A stretch of DNA of 64,000 bases from Siphonodentalium dalli (GCA_032622095.1 CP136068.1:111615546-111679545); one strand, 5' to 3'. Shown: positions 1 through 13,085, counted from the first letter of the stretch. Made by a program: numbers and translations. Notes: generated by a model not told the origin, from the letters alone.

Positions 1-83
1 TATCTGTATGAATTTGAACTGAATACACATGTACTAGTACTACCCTGCTGGGCAAAACAAGTGTCCACTTAACCACGGTGCGC

Positions 84-400
84 TTAGCATTGCCACTGCG
101 GCCGAAATGCAACTACACAGCGTCTCCGCCAGCTAACTACAGTTGGGCCGCGGTGTATTTGCCATTCGACCATGGTGTAGTTGCCGCTGTGTGCATTCAT
201 TAAACTGAAAAAAGACAATATAAACCAGAAATCTAACCACGGTGTACATGCCATTCGGCCCCATTGTAGTTGCTTTTCGGCCATGGTGTACATGTGTACT
301 TGACGGTCGACCATGGTGTACTTGCTGCTCGGCAGCGGTGCTCAACGGCAGTTACAAACTCTGACACCGCCGCCGACCGGCAAACACACTGCGGTGCCAA
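84..400. repeat. Degenerate short repeat around a CATGGTGTA core
   Basis: The motif (A/G)CCA(T/C)GGTGTA followed by CTTGCC or CATGCC recurs several times over about 300 bases (near 170, 236, 280 and 310). It contains the palindrome CCATGG, so similar words appear on both strands. The overlapping ORFs are by-products of this periodicity and are not called as genes. No family recognised. Confidence 0.5.
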
Positions 401-2190
401 ATTAATGGACACTTGTTTTGTCCAGCAGGGCAGTACGATTGATCTTTTCAATTTGAAAACAGAAACAATTCTTTTTCAGTCCTAAATCAAATGATTAAAT
501 TAATGATACGCAAATACCTGTGCAACCTTTGATAATTAGAGAACAAATTCAACAATGCCTCCAAGCTCCTGTCGAAAGTGAAAGTGCAATAATCATGTCA
601 CAAACACAGTTTACACATGATGTCATGAAATTGAATACACTTAACATTGAATGGAAACGGGCCCACTCGCCCCAGGGCCAGCTCGCCCCAGTCGACCTGG
701 GCCAGCTCGCCCCGAGCCAGCTCGCCCCGGGCCAGCTCGCCCCAAGGGATAATGTCTTATTTAAGTTGTCGTTTTGGGGTTGTTTTGCTTGCTTTCTCTG
801 ACTTACAGTCAAGTGATACCATACAAAGTGATACCCAAATCGGTCAACTGAGACCCAAGATGTGTATCTGTGGTACACAATAATCCATAAAATCCTCAAA
901 ACAACATTCATTGTTGCAAATTACATGAAACACAGATCAATCACTCGTTGATTTTTCAATTTCGTGCCATTTGGGCCTTGACCTTGTAGTGGAGAAATCG
1001 GTGTATATAAAGTGTTTGTCGACGCCGATGCCGGCTCTAAATAAAAGTGTAATGTCGCGCTGTTTCGTTGTTTCTCAGTGGATGTGAATGCGATTTGGTA
1101 TGTGTGTCCGGGTTGGTCATGGATGATATTGATTATCGCACATGCACATTTGATTTGTTTTTTTAATTTACAAATTTCGAGTAGAAGATTTGTTTACAAT
1201 CGATTTGGCTAATCACAAACTGTGCCACGGTAATATTTTACCGAATGCCATGTTATCAGACTAGAAAGGCTGTGATTAATCCTCGATTAATCTATTATTT
1301 GATTGAGTCTCTGAATGACTCAGTGAGGACAATTAAAAAGTGATCATCGGCAATCGTTGTTGTTGTTGTACTTGTATGTAAATTCCTCCGTCGCGGTTGT
1401 CTTCGGAGCACGCTGCTCTCCTAACTCAGTACCGTTACAAACAGTCGATTGTGTTGAAGTTGAAGTGAAGAAAACGTAATTCTTCGATCAGTTTCTGCTG
1501 GATTCTGCGCAATAACCTCCCGGAAGTCACGTGTGAAATTTACAAAAAAGCATACACGCTATTTTCGCTCTTGGCTATATAGAAATATAGAAAAATTATA
1601 TGACGTCATAATTCACATGCATTTAGGTATAAACACCCACTGGGGTGGTTGCTATAAAGGACACACTCATATATATGACACTTCCCGTAGGTAGCAAGTT
1701 TGAGCTCAATCGGCATTCCCTGGAATTTCCCGTAGATTGGCAGATTCCAGTAGCTTTATAACGGTATATCTGGGGAGAAATCTGATGCTATATTCGTGAT
1801 TATCTGGGATGATTTCGGTATATACCAAAGGTATATACTGTAAAAACAAAGCGCGCCATCCGTGCTCGCAGGGAATAAATTTCGAGCGATAACGTTTGCG
1901 TTCCCGTATAACTCTGCAGATGCGAATAACGTTGAATGGGAAACAGACGCTCTTTATAGAGATGCGTCAAAAACAAACGCTCATTAAATAATCACTTGAT
2001 TAACCCCCGCCGTGCCTTTGCGGTGATTTGAGATTGGAGAACGGGTGCTCTGAGCTTCTCTAAACCGCGACCACGGTCGTGTCGGTGGGATTTGACACTT
2101 ACATAGGAAGTTTGAGCTCAATCTTTACACGCGTTTTGGATTCTATGAAGTACACACACACACACACATATATACGAAGTCTCAAAATAT
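401..2190. other. Non-coding stretch with no recognised gene
   Basis: I see no convincing exon here. It contains the small GC-rich tandem repeat listed separately, a short triplet run near 1,360, and an AACGCTCTTTAT-like word near 1,948 that recurs elsewhere in the window. A CA microsatellite sits near 2,153-2,168. The ORFs here are short and compositionally unconvincing. Confidence 0.5.
664..748 (+). repeat. Short GC-rich tandem repeat (GGCCAGCTCGCCCC)
   Basis: A 14-15-base unit close to GGCCAGCTCGCCCC is repeated about five times with small changes, in a much more AT-rich setting. It gives periodic QLAP/ASSP peptides in two frames, which mimics a repeat protein but has no supporting start, splice or domain context. 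Confidence 0.7.
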
Positions 2191-2214
2191 ATAGTACTAG
2201 CAGGTTAGCCCGCC

Positions 2215-2705
2215 ACCGGCGGCTTGTCCGAAACAAGACATTTTTATATATTTTTTTTTAATTTTTAGCTCCACGCGTTTCAATAAGACAAATTTGTACT
2301 CGGTAGCTCCACCAGTTTGCGAGATCTGGTCTGCGCATGAAAATTTGTACCCGGCGCAAGATACATTCACATGCCAAATTTCAAGTCGATAGCTCCACCC
2401 ATTTCCGAGATCTCGTCTGCGCATGCGCTGCACGGGCGTCGCACGGGCTCGGCGACCCGATAAAATTTGTACCCGGCGCAAGATACATTCACATAGCAAA
2501 TTTCAAGTCGATAGCTCCACCCGTTTCCGAGATCTCGTCTGCGCATGCGCTGCACGGGCGTCGCACGGGCTCGGCGACCCGATAAAATTTGTACCCGGCG
2601 CAAGATACATTTACATAGCAAATTTCAAGTCGATAGCTCCACCCGTTTCCGAGATCTCGTCTGCGCATGCGCTGCACGGGCGTCGCACGGGCTCGCCAAT
2701 ACGAC
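2215..2705 (+). repeat. 122-bp tandem array (about four units)
   Basis: Units run from CCCGATAAAATTTGTACC through a segment ending TCGCACGGGCTCGGCGA. The spacing is 122 bp: equivalent points fall at 2,423, 2,545 and 2,667, and a partial unit precedes them. The same core occurs in diverged form at 3,040-3,330 and 3,910-4,080, so this is an expanded piece of a dispersed repeat. Its ORFs repeat the same peptide each unit and are not genes. Confidence 0.85.
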
Positions 2706-3002
2706 AACGACCACCGCCTGGTCAAACTACACACGCGTACCAAGTTTCGTCCCGATCGGTCGAGAATCGTAGATTTGTATGAAGTACAACACACACACAA
2801 ACATAAATATATAAGAGAGATATGTAAATTAGATAGAATGTATCAAAATATATAGGAGAGATATGTAAATGATCTACACACCATTACTGGTGTTTGTCCA
2901 AGTTTAGTGGGGTATATCAATACTCATTCACGATTATATCATTGAGGTCCGGAGGGTGTGGGCTATCTCTCGAATACAAGGAGTTCTCAAAATATATAGA
3001 AG
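2706..3002. other. Repeat tail with CA tract and TATATA/GAGA ends; no gene
   Basis: The segment holds a CGTCCCGATCGGTCGAG-like tail, a CA tract near 2,788-2,800, and repeats of ATATATAAGAGAGATATG. This arrangement resembles the 3' ends of RTE-like or other short interspersed repeats, but I cannot assign a family. Confidence 0.45.
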
Positions 3003-3345
3003 AGACTAGAAGGTGACCCGACTTCGTCCGGGCTATTAAAAAACCAAATTTCAAGTCGATTGCTCCACCCGTTTCCTAGATCTGGTCTGCGCATGCGCGA
3101 AGCTGGTGTCGCACGTGCTCGGCGACCCGATAAAATTCGTATCCGGGGCAAGATACATTCACATACCAAATTTAAAGTCAATATCTCAACCCGTTTCCGA
3201 GATCTCGTCTGCGCATGCGCGAAGCTGGCGTCGCACGTGCTCGGCGACCCGATAAAATTCGTATCCGGGGCAAGATACATTCACATACCAAATTTCAAGT
3301 CGATAGCTACACCCGTTTACGAGATATATAGCCCAATGTCATTTG
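3003..3345 (+). repeat. Interspersed repeat copy 1 (starts AGACTAGAAGGTGACCCG)
   Basis: It begins with GACTAGAAGGTGACCCGACT and contains two approximate 119-bp units related to the 2.2-2.7 kb array. A second copy begins near 3,871 with almost the same first 200 bases. The AGAAGGTGACCCG..CCGGGCTA start and CA/TATATA tail style is typical of short non-autonomous repeats in invertebrates. The family name is not established. Confidence 0.7.
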
Positions 3346-3589
3346 CGGATACCTCGGCCGGTGATGAGTTAACGCGACACAGTCAAATGCATCGGCAGGG
3401 AGAGAGTTAACGTAATCTAACTTTATGACCTCTGACGACGTCATAGAAATTACGCATTGATTTTATCCTGATAAAAGCATCGTACCACTTGTACCTAATA
3501 ATTGAGGCAGATAACTAAAACGGATACATACATATTATATATCGTTGGAAAGATGAAGCCACACAGATTCTAACCGTGCAAATTATATG

Positions 3590-3870
3590 ACTGGCAATTT
3601 ATTATTCGCGCTATATCGAATCGATTTGTGAGCACCGAACTGAAATATATTAGCGCAAAAACGGCGTAAAAATAGATTTGACCTCCGCACGTGAAAAGTT
3701 GACCTCGCACGGACAAATAAATATGCCTATGTTCGTCTCCGGCCGAAAATACCCTAAAATACCAAATTTCATCGAAATTGGCTTAGTCGTTTTCGAGTCC
3801 ATCGATTTCAAACACACACACACACACACAAACAAACACATACACACACAGATCTTTCAAAAATATATAA
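3590..3870 (+). repeat. Repeat module ending in a CA microsatellite (copy 1)
   Basis: Runs from GACTGGCAATTTATTATTCG through TCGAAATTGGCTTAGTCGTT to a CA/AACA tract and a TATATAATAGA tail. It is repeated nearly verbatim at about 4,075-4,360. The word ACCAAATTTCATCGAAATTG is characteristic of repeats that end in CA tracts and ATATAT. Confidence 0.75.
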
Positions 3871-4362
3871 TAGACTAGAAGGTGACCCGACTTCGTCCGG
3901 GCTATTAAAAAACCAAATTTCAAGTCGATTGCTCCACCCGTTTCCTAGATCTGGTCTGCGCATGCGCGAAGCTGGTGTCGCACGTGCTCGGCGACCCGAT
4001 AAAATTCGTATCCGGGGCAAGATACATTCACATACCAAATTTAAAGTCAATATCTCAACCCGTTTTCGAGATCTCGACTGGCAATTTATTATTCGCGCTA
4101 TATCGAATCGATTTGTGAGCACCGAACTGAAATATATTAGCGCAAAAACGGCGTAAAAATAGATTTGACCTCCGCACGTGAAAAGTTGACCTCGCACGGA
4201 CAAATAAATATGCCTATGTTCGTCTCCGGCCGAAAATACCCTAAAATACCAAATTTCATCGAAATTGGCTTTGTCGTTTTCGAGTCCATCGATTTCAAAC
4301 ACACACACACACAAACAAACACACACACACACACAGATCTTTCAAAATATATAATAGATAGA
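3871..4362 (+). repeat. Interspersed repeat copy 2 with internal deletion
   Basis: This copy repeats 3,003-3,200, then jumps near 4,073 straight to the module that in copy 1 starts near 3,590, and ends in the same CA tract and TATATAATAGA tail. Copy 2 is therefore an internally deleted version of the longer copy. The two copies are direct repeats 868 bp apart. Confidence 0.7.
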
Positions 4363-4674
4363 TGAGAAAATCCGAAATCATATCAATATTAATTGATAGA
4401 AGCGTTTCCGGACAAGGGGGGGGGGGGTACTACGATTCATATTTATTATTTTATACCCAGGAAACTATATAAAACTTTTTATAGGTAGAGAAAGACCACC
4501 TTTAAGTACTGTGAAACCGACATTATAAGAAAAAACTTATAACAACCCGATTTACCTTCAACATCATGCAACAGTAAATTCTTAGTCTATTCCTGATACG
4601 GGTACAATGTTGTGACTTTGGCAAATGCGTCCAGACTACAAACAAAGCTTATAGATCAGCATTCATTGTATTTA

Positions 4675-5398
4675 TCAATCCACCTGATCCACCCCAACTT
4701 TGGTCAAAATTTTCAACAGTTTGAAATTTCATACCTGCCAAAATATTAGTTGGAAATTTCACACCAACAGTAGGTTGAAAATGTTTTTGTAGTCTCATTT
4801 TCAAACAATTTATTGTGGGGAATTAATTGTTTTTGGACCAATATTTGTATATGTTCCTATTTTGGTCAAAATTTTGGACTAAAATGGTCATCAGTTGGAA
4901 ATTTTCCTACCTTAGGGGAGGGTGACAGGTTGGAAATTTCCAACACTTTGAAAGCTTGTGTCCTGGTCCCTCCCCCGTGGCCAGTCAAAAACTGCTAGTT
5001 AATTTAAGAAAACAATATTGTCATACATTTGGTCAACATTGTCATTGGATTTGTCGTCAGGTTTGAGATTTCCAACTCTAGGAAGGCTTGAGGCTAGTTT
5101 ATATGCTAGGATTTTGCGATTTTCTTGTTCAGATTTCAAAATTTTCGCACACCGGGCGGCCCGGTGTGTCTTTGTCCCTCCCCCTTGACCAATACAAAAT
5201 TGCTAATTAGTGTAACAAAACAATATTTTACTACATTTGGTCAAACTTGTGAGAATTTTCCAACCTGAAGGGGAGTATGAGGTTTGAAATTTCCAACACT
5301 ATAGGAAAGCTTCAGTTGAGGCCATTCTAGATGCTAGGATTTGCGATTTTCTTGTATAGTTTTCAAAATTTCTCACAACTATGGTCAGCCCGGTGTGT
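4675..5398 (+). repeat. Dispersed repeat rich in GTTGGAAATTTCCAAC palindromes (left part)
   Basis: Non-coding sequence with repeated TTGGAAATTTC words, including the perfect 16-bp palindrome GTTGGAAATTTCCAAC near 4,930. Related copies lie at about 57,000-57,750 (same strand), 25,100-25,660 and 46,290-46,660 (opposite strand). Weaker pieces occur at 33,300-33,500, 34,040-34,170 and 43,540-43,680. Several copies carry a poly-G/poly-C run beside them. This copy is interrupted by the TIR element at 5,399. Confidence 0.8.
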
Positions 5399-7329
5399 CC
5401 AGGGGCCTATACTATAGAATTACAATTGCCGTGTTTCTCCACGTGGACAAACTGTCGAATACTATGGATACGATAATTTACAAGTGTGTGCGACTCCCCG
5501 TCATTTACAAGAACAGACAAAATCCAGTACTATGGATCTTCGTTTTCTACGCGTGGAGGCGAACGCTTGTTAGTGGGTAAAGGGAACTTACTCTAATATT
5601 ATACATAAATGGATATAGTAATGCCTATATATATTTGAGTCATTTGGCGAGTGGTTTAGTGGTGTATAAAGTCAATGTTATGATAGGCAATGGGGAACAC
5701 GAAAACTACTTGCGTGCACCATAATCCCAATGGCACAAGCATCGCGAAAATACACAAACGATTACAACATTTTACGCTGAACACGAGTACAAAATATCGT
5801 AAGCGAAAACGCTCTTTATAAGAGATAGATGTTTTATTGACCAACATCATAGAAGACAATATATAGCTGTTCATGACTTTCCTTGTATTTACATGGTTCA
5901 TTGTCAAATATATTTAACGATGTATGTACGAACACAAAGGGATAGAGACGGATAGAGTGATCACAAATAAACCCCATCGACAGAAAAACCTACACATGGT
6001 GATTATAGTGTCAGATTGAGCAGGGAAATTTTAACTGGTTGTCGTATACGTACGATTTCGATACATGTACAATGTAATTGAAAACAAACTGAATTGCCGG
6101 AGATAATAGACTGATAAAAATATTTCCAAGTTAAAAGGGTGAAAATATATATTTCAAGTATATTTTTCAAAGGGTCGGTGTAACTTTTTGTTTAAGTAGA
6201 AACTTAGATTTAACAACCAAAATTACACTGAATGTAGGAAAACATCATACTAGTAGTATAAATTATAATTTGCAGTTACATTAGCTGGAAAATTTAGTAA
6301 TTGTAATGATTATAACCTATTCTCCAGTCTTAATTTTTAAATTCAGTGCCATTTTCTACCATGGAATCGCGGTAACATTCACGTATAAGGTCTCCGCTGC
6401 CCGAGTACACCTCCTCCCTGAACCAGAAAACTATATTTGCACCCCATTCGGTTGAAATTCTGCAATGGTTACTCAAGATTTCCAAGAAATCCCCAAACCA
6501 ACAATTCCAACCGATCGAAACTTCTGAACTAATACGAAGATTATTGTGATGCGCCAACACCCATTGAACGTCCCTGCGTGACATTCCCAATTGTTGAGTA
6601 TTTTGATGAGAATCGCACCCGTCACAACATAATTTATGTGCAAACCCTTATTTATCAAAGCCAATTTGTCAATGTTTATGAACCCCATCTCAAAATATAT
6701 CTATCTACGCCCATGCGTAATTTGAACCCATCATCTCAATATGACTACGATTTTATTGACCCGTTGAAACTTCGCACGTCGAGAAAGGGTTAATGCATGA
6801 GTGCGCAATACACAAAGCGATAATCCGACATATCGACATTCGCACGCGTTTCATTGCGGTGACAACCACTAATTCAGCCTCGTATACTTGTAATGTTAAC
6901 ACCGTGTTCTACCCGATTTGTGTTTTGTCTGTACTATGGAACTCCCTAAGTTGGTAATTTATCAGCCCGTCAAGCGAGTTCTTGTTTTTCCCCAAGTTGG
7001 ACATTCGAGTAATATAGAATAACAAAAAGATGCAGCGTTGGGACACTCCAAACACCACAAAAACCGAGCAGCTTGCTGCTGAAATGAATCCCAGTTACAG
7101 AATGGCTCTCCCAGAACATTATATAAGTCAGTTCACAACGATGCATGGTGTGAAAAAGGGTAATCGCCTATTGTTAAATTCCAATATCCAATGCAAGGAA
7201 TTTACAAGAACACAATTGCTCGAGTACTATAGAACACAAGTCTAGCTTTTACAAGACTGGGAAATTACCGACTAACGCTGTCCACGTGGAGAAACACGGC
7301 AATTGTAATTCTATAGTATAGGCCCCTGG
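5399..7329. mobile_element. 1.93-kb element with perfect 51-bp terminal inverted repeats
   Basis: The left end begins CCAGGGGCCTATACTATAGA and continues to CTCCACGTGGACA. The right end, read on the minus strand, is identical over about 51 bases. Inside are only short ORFs (for example 71 codons at 7,030-7,245 and 6,578-6,793) with no recognisable transposase. It sits within a dispersed repeat whose other pieces flank it, which supports insertion. The target-site duplication is unclear. I infer a non-autonomous cut-and-paste DNA transposon. Confidence 0.8.
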
Positions 7330-7495
7330 TCTCTAGGCCTGAGCACTGAGGTCCAAGGGGCGGGGTGCAAAATGGAATTATGCAAAACTTGTGTTTGGTC
7401 TGATTCAAGTGGGGGTGCAGTTGCAATTTCCCAAGGTGGACACCCCAATGGAGACCTTCTAGCCACGTCCCTGGCTACACCAGCATATATCATTT
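7330..7495. repeat. Dispersed-repeat piece resembling 57,890-58,100
   Basis: Contains AATTATGCAAAAC, GGTCTGATTCAAG and GGTGGACACCCC..GGAGACCTTCTAGCCACGTCCCTGG words, also present in the same order at 57,910-58,095. It lies immediately right of the TIR element. Confidence 0.65.
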
Positions 7496-8258
7496 TCCAC
7501 CGGTAGAACACCTGCGAACATTTTGATGACAGGAAACGGTTTACCATGCAGGTAGTATATTTCTTAGTAATACATGTACCTGTTCATTAATAATGTACTT
7601 CACTTCACTATACTAACTCGAAATTGCACGATTTAAGTGACGTTGTGAGCCATTTTGCTTTGCGTCACTTACAATTATAGCATTTATAATAGCTCCCGGT
7701 ATTTAATTCAATGTTTATTGCGATACCGGCTCACAAACTTCCCCAAAAATCATGAAATCTTGAGCTGGGACCACACATAATGTTAAGTAGATTATTGAGG
7801 AACAAGTATTAACAATATATCAATATGTTCCGTGGTTTTGCACTTATGGAATGTGATTACGGGCGTAGTTTGAGCAGAGATTCATGGTATGATATGCGAA
7901 AAACTTAGTACAACTTCAATGTAATCTTCGCACAACCACTATGATCACCACCGTGAGACACAAATTACACATATTATATCCATCATAATAACCTGCAACA
8001 CTGTATGTATATTTCAATATTTTGAGTGAGCAGGCTCTCCCAGAAAATTGAATTATTGTTTGTGTGAATACACAATCCATTGTGCCATGTCCAGTGTTTG
8101 AGGGGGGGGGGGGAAACTCCAATTTTGTGAGATGTAGTTAACGCTGTTCCCATTTGAGACGATACGTCACGCAGAATTGACTTTTCTCGCAAGCTCCAAC
8201 GTGTAGATATATATAGAACTTGACTATCAATATGCATGAAATTTCAAATTAAATAAAG
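7496..8258. other. Non-coding stretch, no gene recognised
   Basis: AT-rich sequence with short ORFs only. A poly-G run is present at about 8,102-8,112. I see nothing that looks like an exon, an RNA gene or an element boundary. Confidence 0.4.
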
Positions 8259-8261
8259 ACT

Positions 8262-9800
8262 GCCATCTTGAACGTCATATATCTAAAGCGATTGCTATCT
8301 TTCAATACCGACCACCATCCCTCAATACCGACTGCTATCTCTCAACGCCGACAGACATCTTTCAATACCAACCGCCACCACTCAATACTGATCGCCATCT
8401 TGAACATCATATTTCTAAAGCGATCGCCATATTTCAATATCGACCGCCATCTCCTAATACCGATCACCATCCCTCAATACCGACAGATATCTTTCAACAA
8501 CGACAACCACCACTCAATACTTATCGCCACCTGTCAATACCGACCACCATATCTCAATACAGACCGCCATTTCTCAATGCCGACCCCTATATTTCAGTAC
8601 CGACCGCCACCCTGAATGCTGTATCTCAATACCGATCGCCATCTTTCAATACCGATCGCCATCTCTTAATATCGACCGTCATCTATCAATACTGACCGCC
8701 ATCTCTTAATACCGACCGTCATCTTTCAGTACCGACCGCAATCTCTTAATACCGACCGCCATCTCTTAATACAGAACGCCATCTTTCAATACTGACCGCC
8801 ATATTGAACGCCATCTCTTAATACCGACCGTCATCTTTCAGTACCGACCGCAATCTCTTAATACCGACCGCCATCTCTTAATACAGAACGCCATCTTTCA
8901 ATAACGACCGCCATCTACCAATACCGTTAGCCTTAGCCATCTTGAATGCAATCTCTCAATACTGACAGACACTATTCAGTACTGACCGCCATATCTTAAT
9001 ACCGACCGCCATGTATCTCTCTATACAGAGCGCCATCTTTCAATACCGACCGTCATCTCGAACGCCATCTCTTAATACCGATTGTCATCTCTCAACACAA
9101 ACGCCATCTTTCAATACCGACCGCCATCTATCAATACCGACCGCCATATTTCAATGCCGACCGCTTTCTATCATTACCGACCGCCATCTACCACTATCGG
9201 CCGCCATCTTTCAATAGCGACCGCCATATTTCCATGCAAACTGACATATCTCAATAAGGACCGCCATCTCTCAATACCGACCACCATCTATCAATACCGA
9301 CCGCCATCTTTCAATGCTGAGTCCGTCGATCAATACCGACCGCTTTCTATCATTACCGACCGCCATCTACCACTATCGGCCGCCATCTTTCAATTGCGAC
9401 CGCCATATTTCCATACAAACTGACATATCTCAATAAGGACCGCCATCTCTCAATACCGACCGCCATATTTCAATACCGACCGCCATCTTTCAATACCGAC
9501 TGTCATCCGTCAATACCGACTACCATCCCTCAATACGACTTCCATCCTTCAACATCGACTGTCATCCCTCAATACAGACTGTCACCCTTCAATACCGACT
9601 GCCATCCATCAATACTATTTGTCATCCCTCAATACCGACTATCATCTCTCAATACCTACAGCCATCTTTCAATTCAGACTGTGATCCCTCAACACCAAAT
9701 ATCACCCGTCAACACCGACTGTCATCCTTCGACACCGACTGTCATCCGTCAATACCGACTGCCATTCATCAATACCGACTGTCATCACAAAATACCGAGT
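8262..9800 (+). repeat. About 1.5 kb of a degenerate 19-bp tandem repeat
   Basis: The basic unit is close to TCAATACCGACCGCCATCT, repeated some 75-80 times with substitutions. Larger blocks are themselves duplicated: a block at about 8,711 recurs near 8,821 (110-bp step), and one at about 9,160 recurs near 9,340 (about 180-bp step). Divergence rises to the right, where GACTGTCATCCCTC variants dominate. ORFs 8,268-8,615, 9,011-9,217 and 9,082-9,423 are translations of the array (YRPPSFNTD-like peptides), not genes. Confidence 0.92.
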
Positions 9801-10044
9801 TTAATACATAAACGCAATCAATAAACGCAATGTTTATATTACAAACGCAGCAATGTGTTTAGCTAATACATACATGGTCACGATTTGAGGGCCTTGTTAC
9901 ACTTTAATTACGCATGTTTTCACGTTTGTGGAAGGAAATTGTTTAGATTACAAATATGTTTATGGAAATGTGTTTAGGAAAATGTGTATATAACTAAATA
10001 ACATGCTGCGGTAGAAATAATTTTTTTAATGGTAATGGATATCT

Positions 10045-10125
10045 CTCATCTTATCGACTGTCGTCCCTCAATATATCGATTGTCATCCCTCAATATATCG
10101 ATTGTCATCCCTCAATATCTTTTCG
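10045..10125 (+). repeat. Outlying units of the 19-bp family
   Basis: Three copies of ATCGATTGTCATCCCTCAAT-like sequence at 22-23-bp spacing. They resemble the right-hand variants of the 8.3-9.8 kb array and are separated from it by about 240 bp. Confidence 0.7.
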
Positions 10126-13085
10126 ATATAACCGCATAAGCTGTTTCGCGGTTCACACAACCACAGCGCCGTACCCCCAAAATAGCACACACACCCACTA
10201 CATTCATTTCTTAAATAACCTGATGCAGTGGAAATAATTGTATTAATGGCAATGAATATCCCTTAATACCCACTGCCATCCATATCAAGATTGGTAGATT
10301 TATTACTCAAATTGCACAACAAAGTACAAAATTAGAGTGAAAACGTGAATACATATACAAGGAAAGCTGTTTACACATGTGCCGCAATGGCCTCAATATA
10401 TTGACTTGGCATTATCAATATCTAAACCACATGCGCTTGACAATGTGTTATTGAAAACATCCGTTTCCCCGAACACACAGTACAAAATTCGATGTACGAA
10501 AATTAAACTTCCTGGTTATATTTATGGAGTGTAATACTCCAGTCGTTCCATTCAATCTGTTCTATAGATACCGCTATTCACTGCACGCGACAACGAACAT
10601 TTAAGATTGCATTCGGCAGTGGATCTACATTGGTGTTGTTGGTCTGTGCCTATACATTAGAGAACTCCACACAGGGCTATACAGTATTTTAACTTGACAG
10701 TTTTGTTGACGTTTCTAGTGTGGTACGCCGTTCAGCTTATGACTCAGTGTGATACAGTTCCGTTTTGTTTATAGCGTATGAAGTATATGGATACCACAGT
10801 TGCATGTCACACATAAGTATACTTATGTAAACATTGCGACCAGGAGTTCGACGAATGGCTGTGATATCGATGTAATCAATACAAACAGGTGAGTGTTATC
10901 GTATAATTCACATATCAAATTCACAATAGATCATGACGTTAATCTCTAATTTTTGGATACGTGCAGGTATAATGTTCAACCTTTTATAACATGGAAACTT
11001 TTTAATGATCTGATGGGCATCTTTATAACATTATAAATATCCTATGAAATATATTTTGATATTTAATACCTTTTCCTTAATAATGTATTTCACTATTTGT
11101 GAAATAGTGCTGTCCATTGTGCAAGTGTAACTGTTGACTACTGATCAGAAAGTGACAATATGCTTCATAAACTGAGAACATTTAGATAAAAAAATATATA
11201 AATCGCCAAAATAATCCTTAATTTTTTTCCAATATGTCAGCCATTTTGCAATTGGCAGGCATTTTGTTTATTTTTGGCCAATAATCATCTTAAATCAAAG
11301 ATACATATTCCCTGGATAGAATGTATCAATTATTACTGATCATGTGTTTATATTCACCTGTTCACAAGAGGTTGAAATTACTGAGTGGATGCAAAAGTCA
11401 TCATCGAGAATTATTAATGAAATATGTCAATTTTCATACCCGTTGATTCCATCTCCAAATGTACGGCTCTTTCCAACTCTGATTTCTTACAAATGGCTCC
11501 AAATTGTTCTTATATGATTGTTCTTATGATAGACAGTAAAATATCTCCAATATGCTAAGCAATCTCATAAAAAAATTAGAAGATTTTCAATATTTCGCAA
11601 AAAATCATAGATTTTTTCCATTTTGGCAGTCATTATGGTCCTCATTTTGGCAGCCATCTTGGATTGTTATGGCCATCAACCGTCTTAAATGAAAGACAGG
11701 CATCTCCTGGATAGAATACATCAATCATTGCCTCCCATATGTTAATATCCATCTGCCCACAAGAGATTGAAATTAGTAAGTGGAATCTCGGATCACTAAA
11801 CGCTCTCTACGAGATGATGACGTCATAACTCATAACTGGGTCATTTTCTGGCTGGGGTCCAACTCTTATTTTGATCACAACACCTTAGCCTACATATGTG
11901 TGAAGTTTCATGCTTTTAACAAAAAATGCACAAAACTATTTTTTTTGTCCCGAAGGCCCCCCACTAAAGTTATTGAACACATTGTAAAACACACGTTTTA
12001 TTTGTGATACCGTATGTGTAATAAACACTAACTATTTTATGCTAAAGACGGTAAACCTCAAAAATAAAACTTAATTTGTATTACTTTATGTCCAGTAACT
12101 ACAGTATGGTTTGACCATTTTGATTAGGTTTCTCCTTGAGAGATTATATAGTATATTCAAGATAGCGTGGTCAGCTACATTACGACCACATGCTATAATA
12201 ATGTATACACAAAAACATGTGACACTTTGTCTTTATATACATAATTGAATGGGATGAAACTGTATAGTCTAGCCAATTATGTGGAGTTTAGTCTCAGAAG
12301 ATGTATAGGAACATGTGGAAATTTAAAGCTTCGGTATCTTCACGCGTTTACATGACGTATATTATGTGACGTATGAGCGAAGTAGCATCAAGAACTGGGT
12401 GCTTACATGGGGTCACCCTCCGTGTAAATGTGAGTCTGAATGATGTAATGATATCGAGATATGGTTTTGGACCTGGTAGACCGCTCTGAGATGAGAGACT
12501 TAAAGCTGTGGTACACTAACTACATTTATTTCCTGAATTTCCTGTATATATATATTCGGGGGTATACAATAATTTGAGTCACAAGGTAATAATTATGTCT
12601 CCTATTATTTTCTATGAACTTGGAGAAATGTCACAGTGTTTTGAACTTCAAAATTAAATTCCTGCAATAACAATTGTTTCTATTGTGGCAATAATAATTG
12701 AAACATGCCGTGAAGTAGCAAGGTCAACCAAGCACATGCTAAAAAACTAAATTATGTGCACCACGACGGTGAATCCACCCGATAAGATACATCATGCATA
12801 TATGTAGAATCTTACGAATACTTTTCTATAAACTGGACCCACAACACTGGCGCCCCATTTACAACGTTATTCTCTTGACTTGATGCAAGTTGCGACTACA
12901 TAAAAATGGATGCAAGTTGGGGTCAGCGCGCGACGTCATGTGACCTAATTGCGACCAAACATGTTATGGAGACATAATTCAGATATAGGATTTCCGTCGG
13001 CTTTTCAAAGAGACTGCTTCGTACTCAGTCGTATTCTACGAAGCTGAGACTATAGAAACAAACAACATTTGCCTACATAACCCCT
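10126..13085. other. Non-coding stretch of 3 kb
   Basis: No convincing exon. Around 11,200-11,660 there are several GGCAGCCATTTTGG-like words, also seen near 41,000-41,400 and 61,900-62,400, suggesting old related repeats. The longest ORF (11,780-12,007) has no recognisable domain and is not called. Confidence 0.4.

Noticed and set aside
2197-2800. Overlapping ORFs on both strands (for example 119 codons at 2,423-2,782)
   Set aside because: They repeat the same peptide every 122 bp because of the tandem array.
8268-9423. ORFs of 68-115 codons with YRPPSFNTD repeats
   Set aside because: They are products of a 19-bp unit and drift through frames; not a repeat protein.
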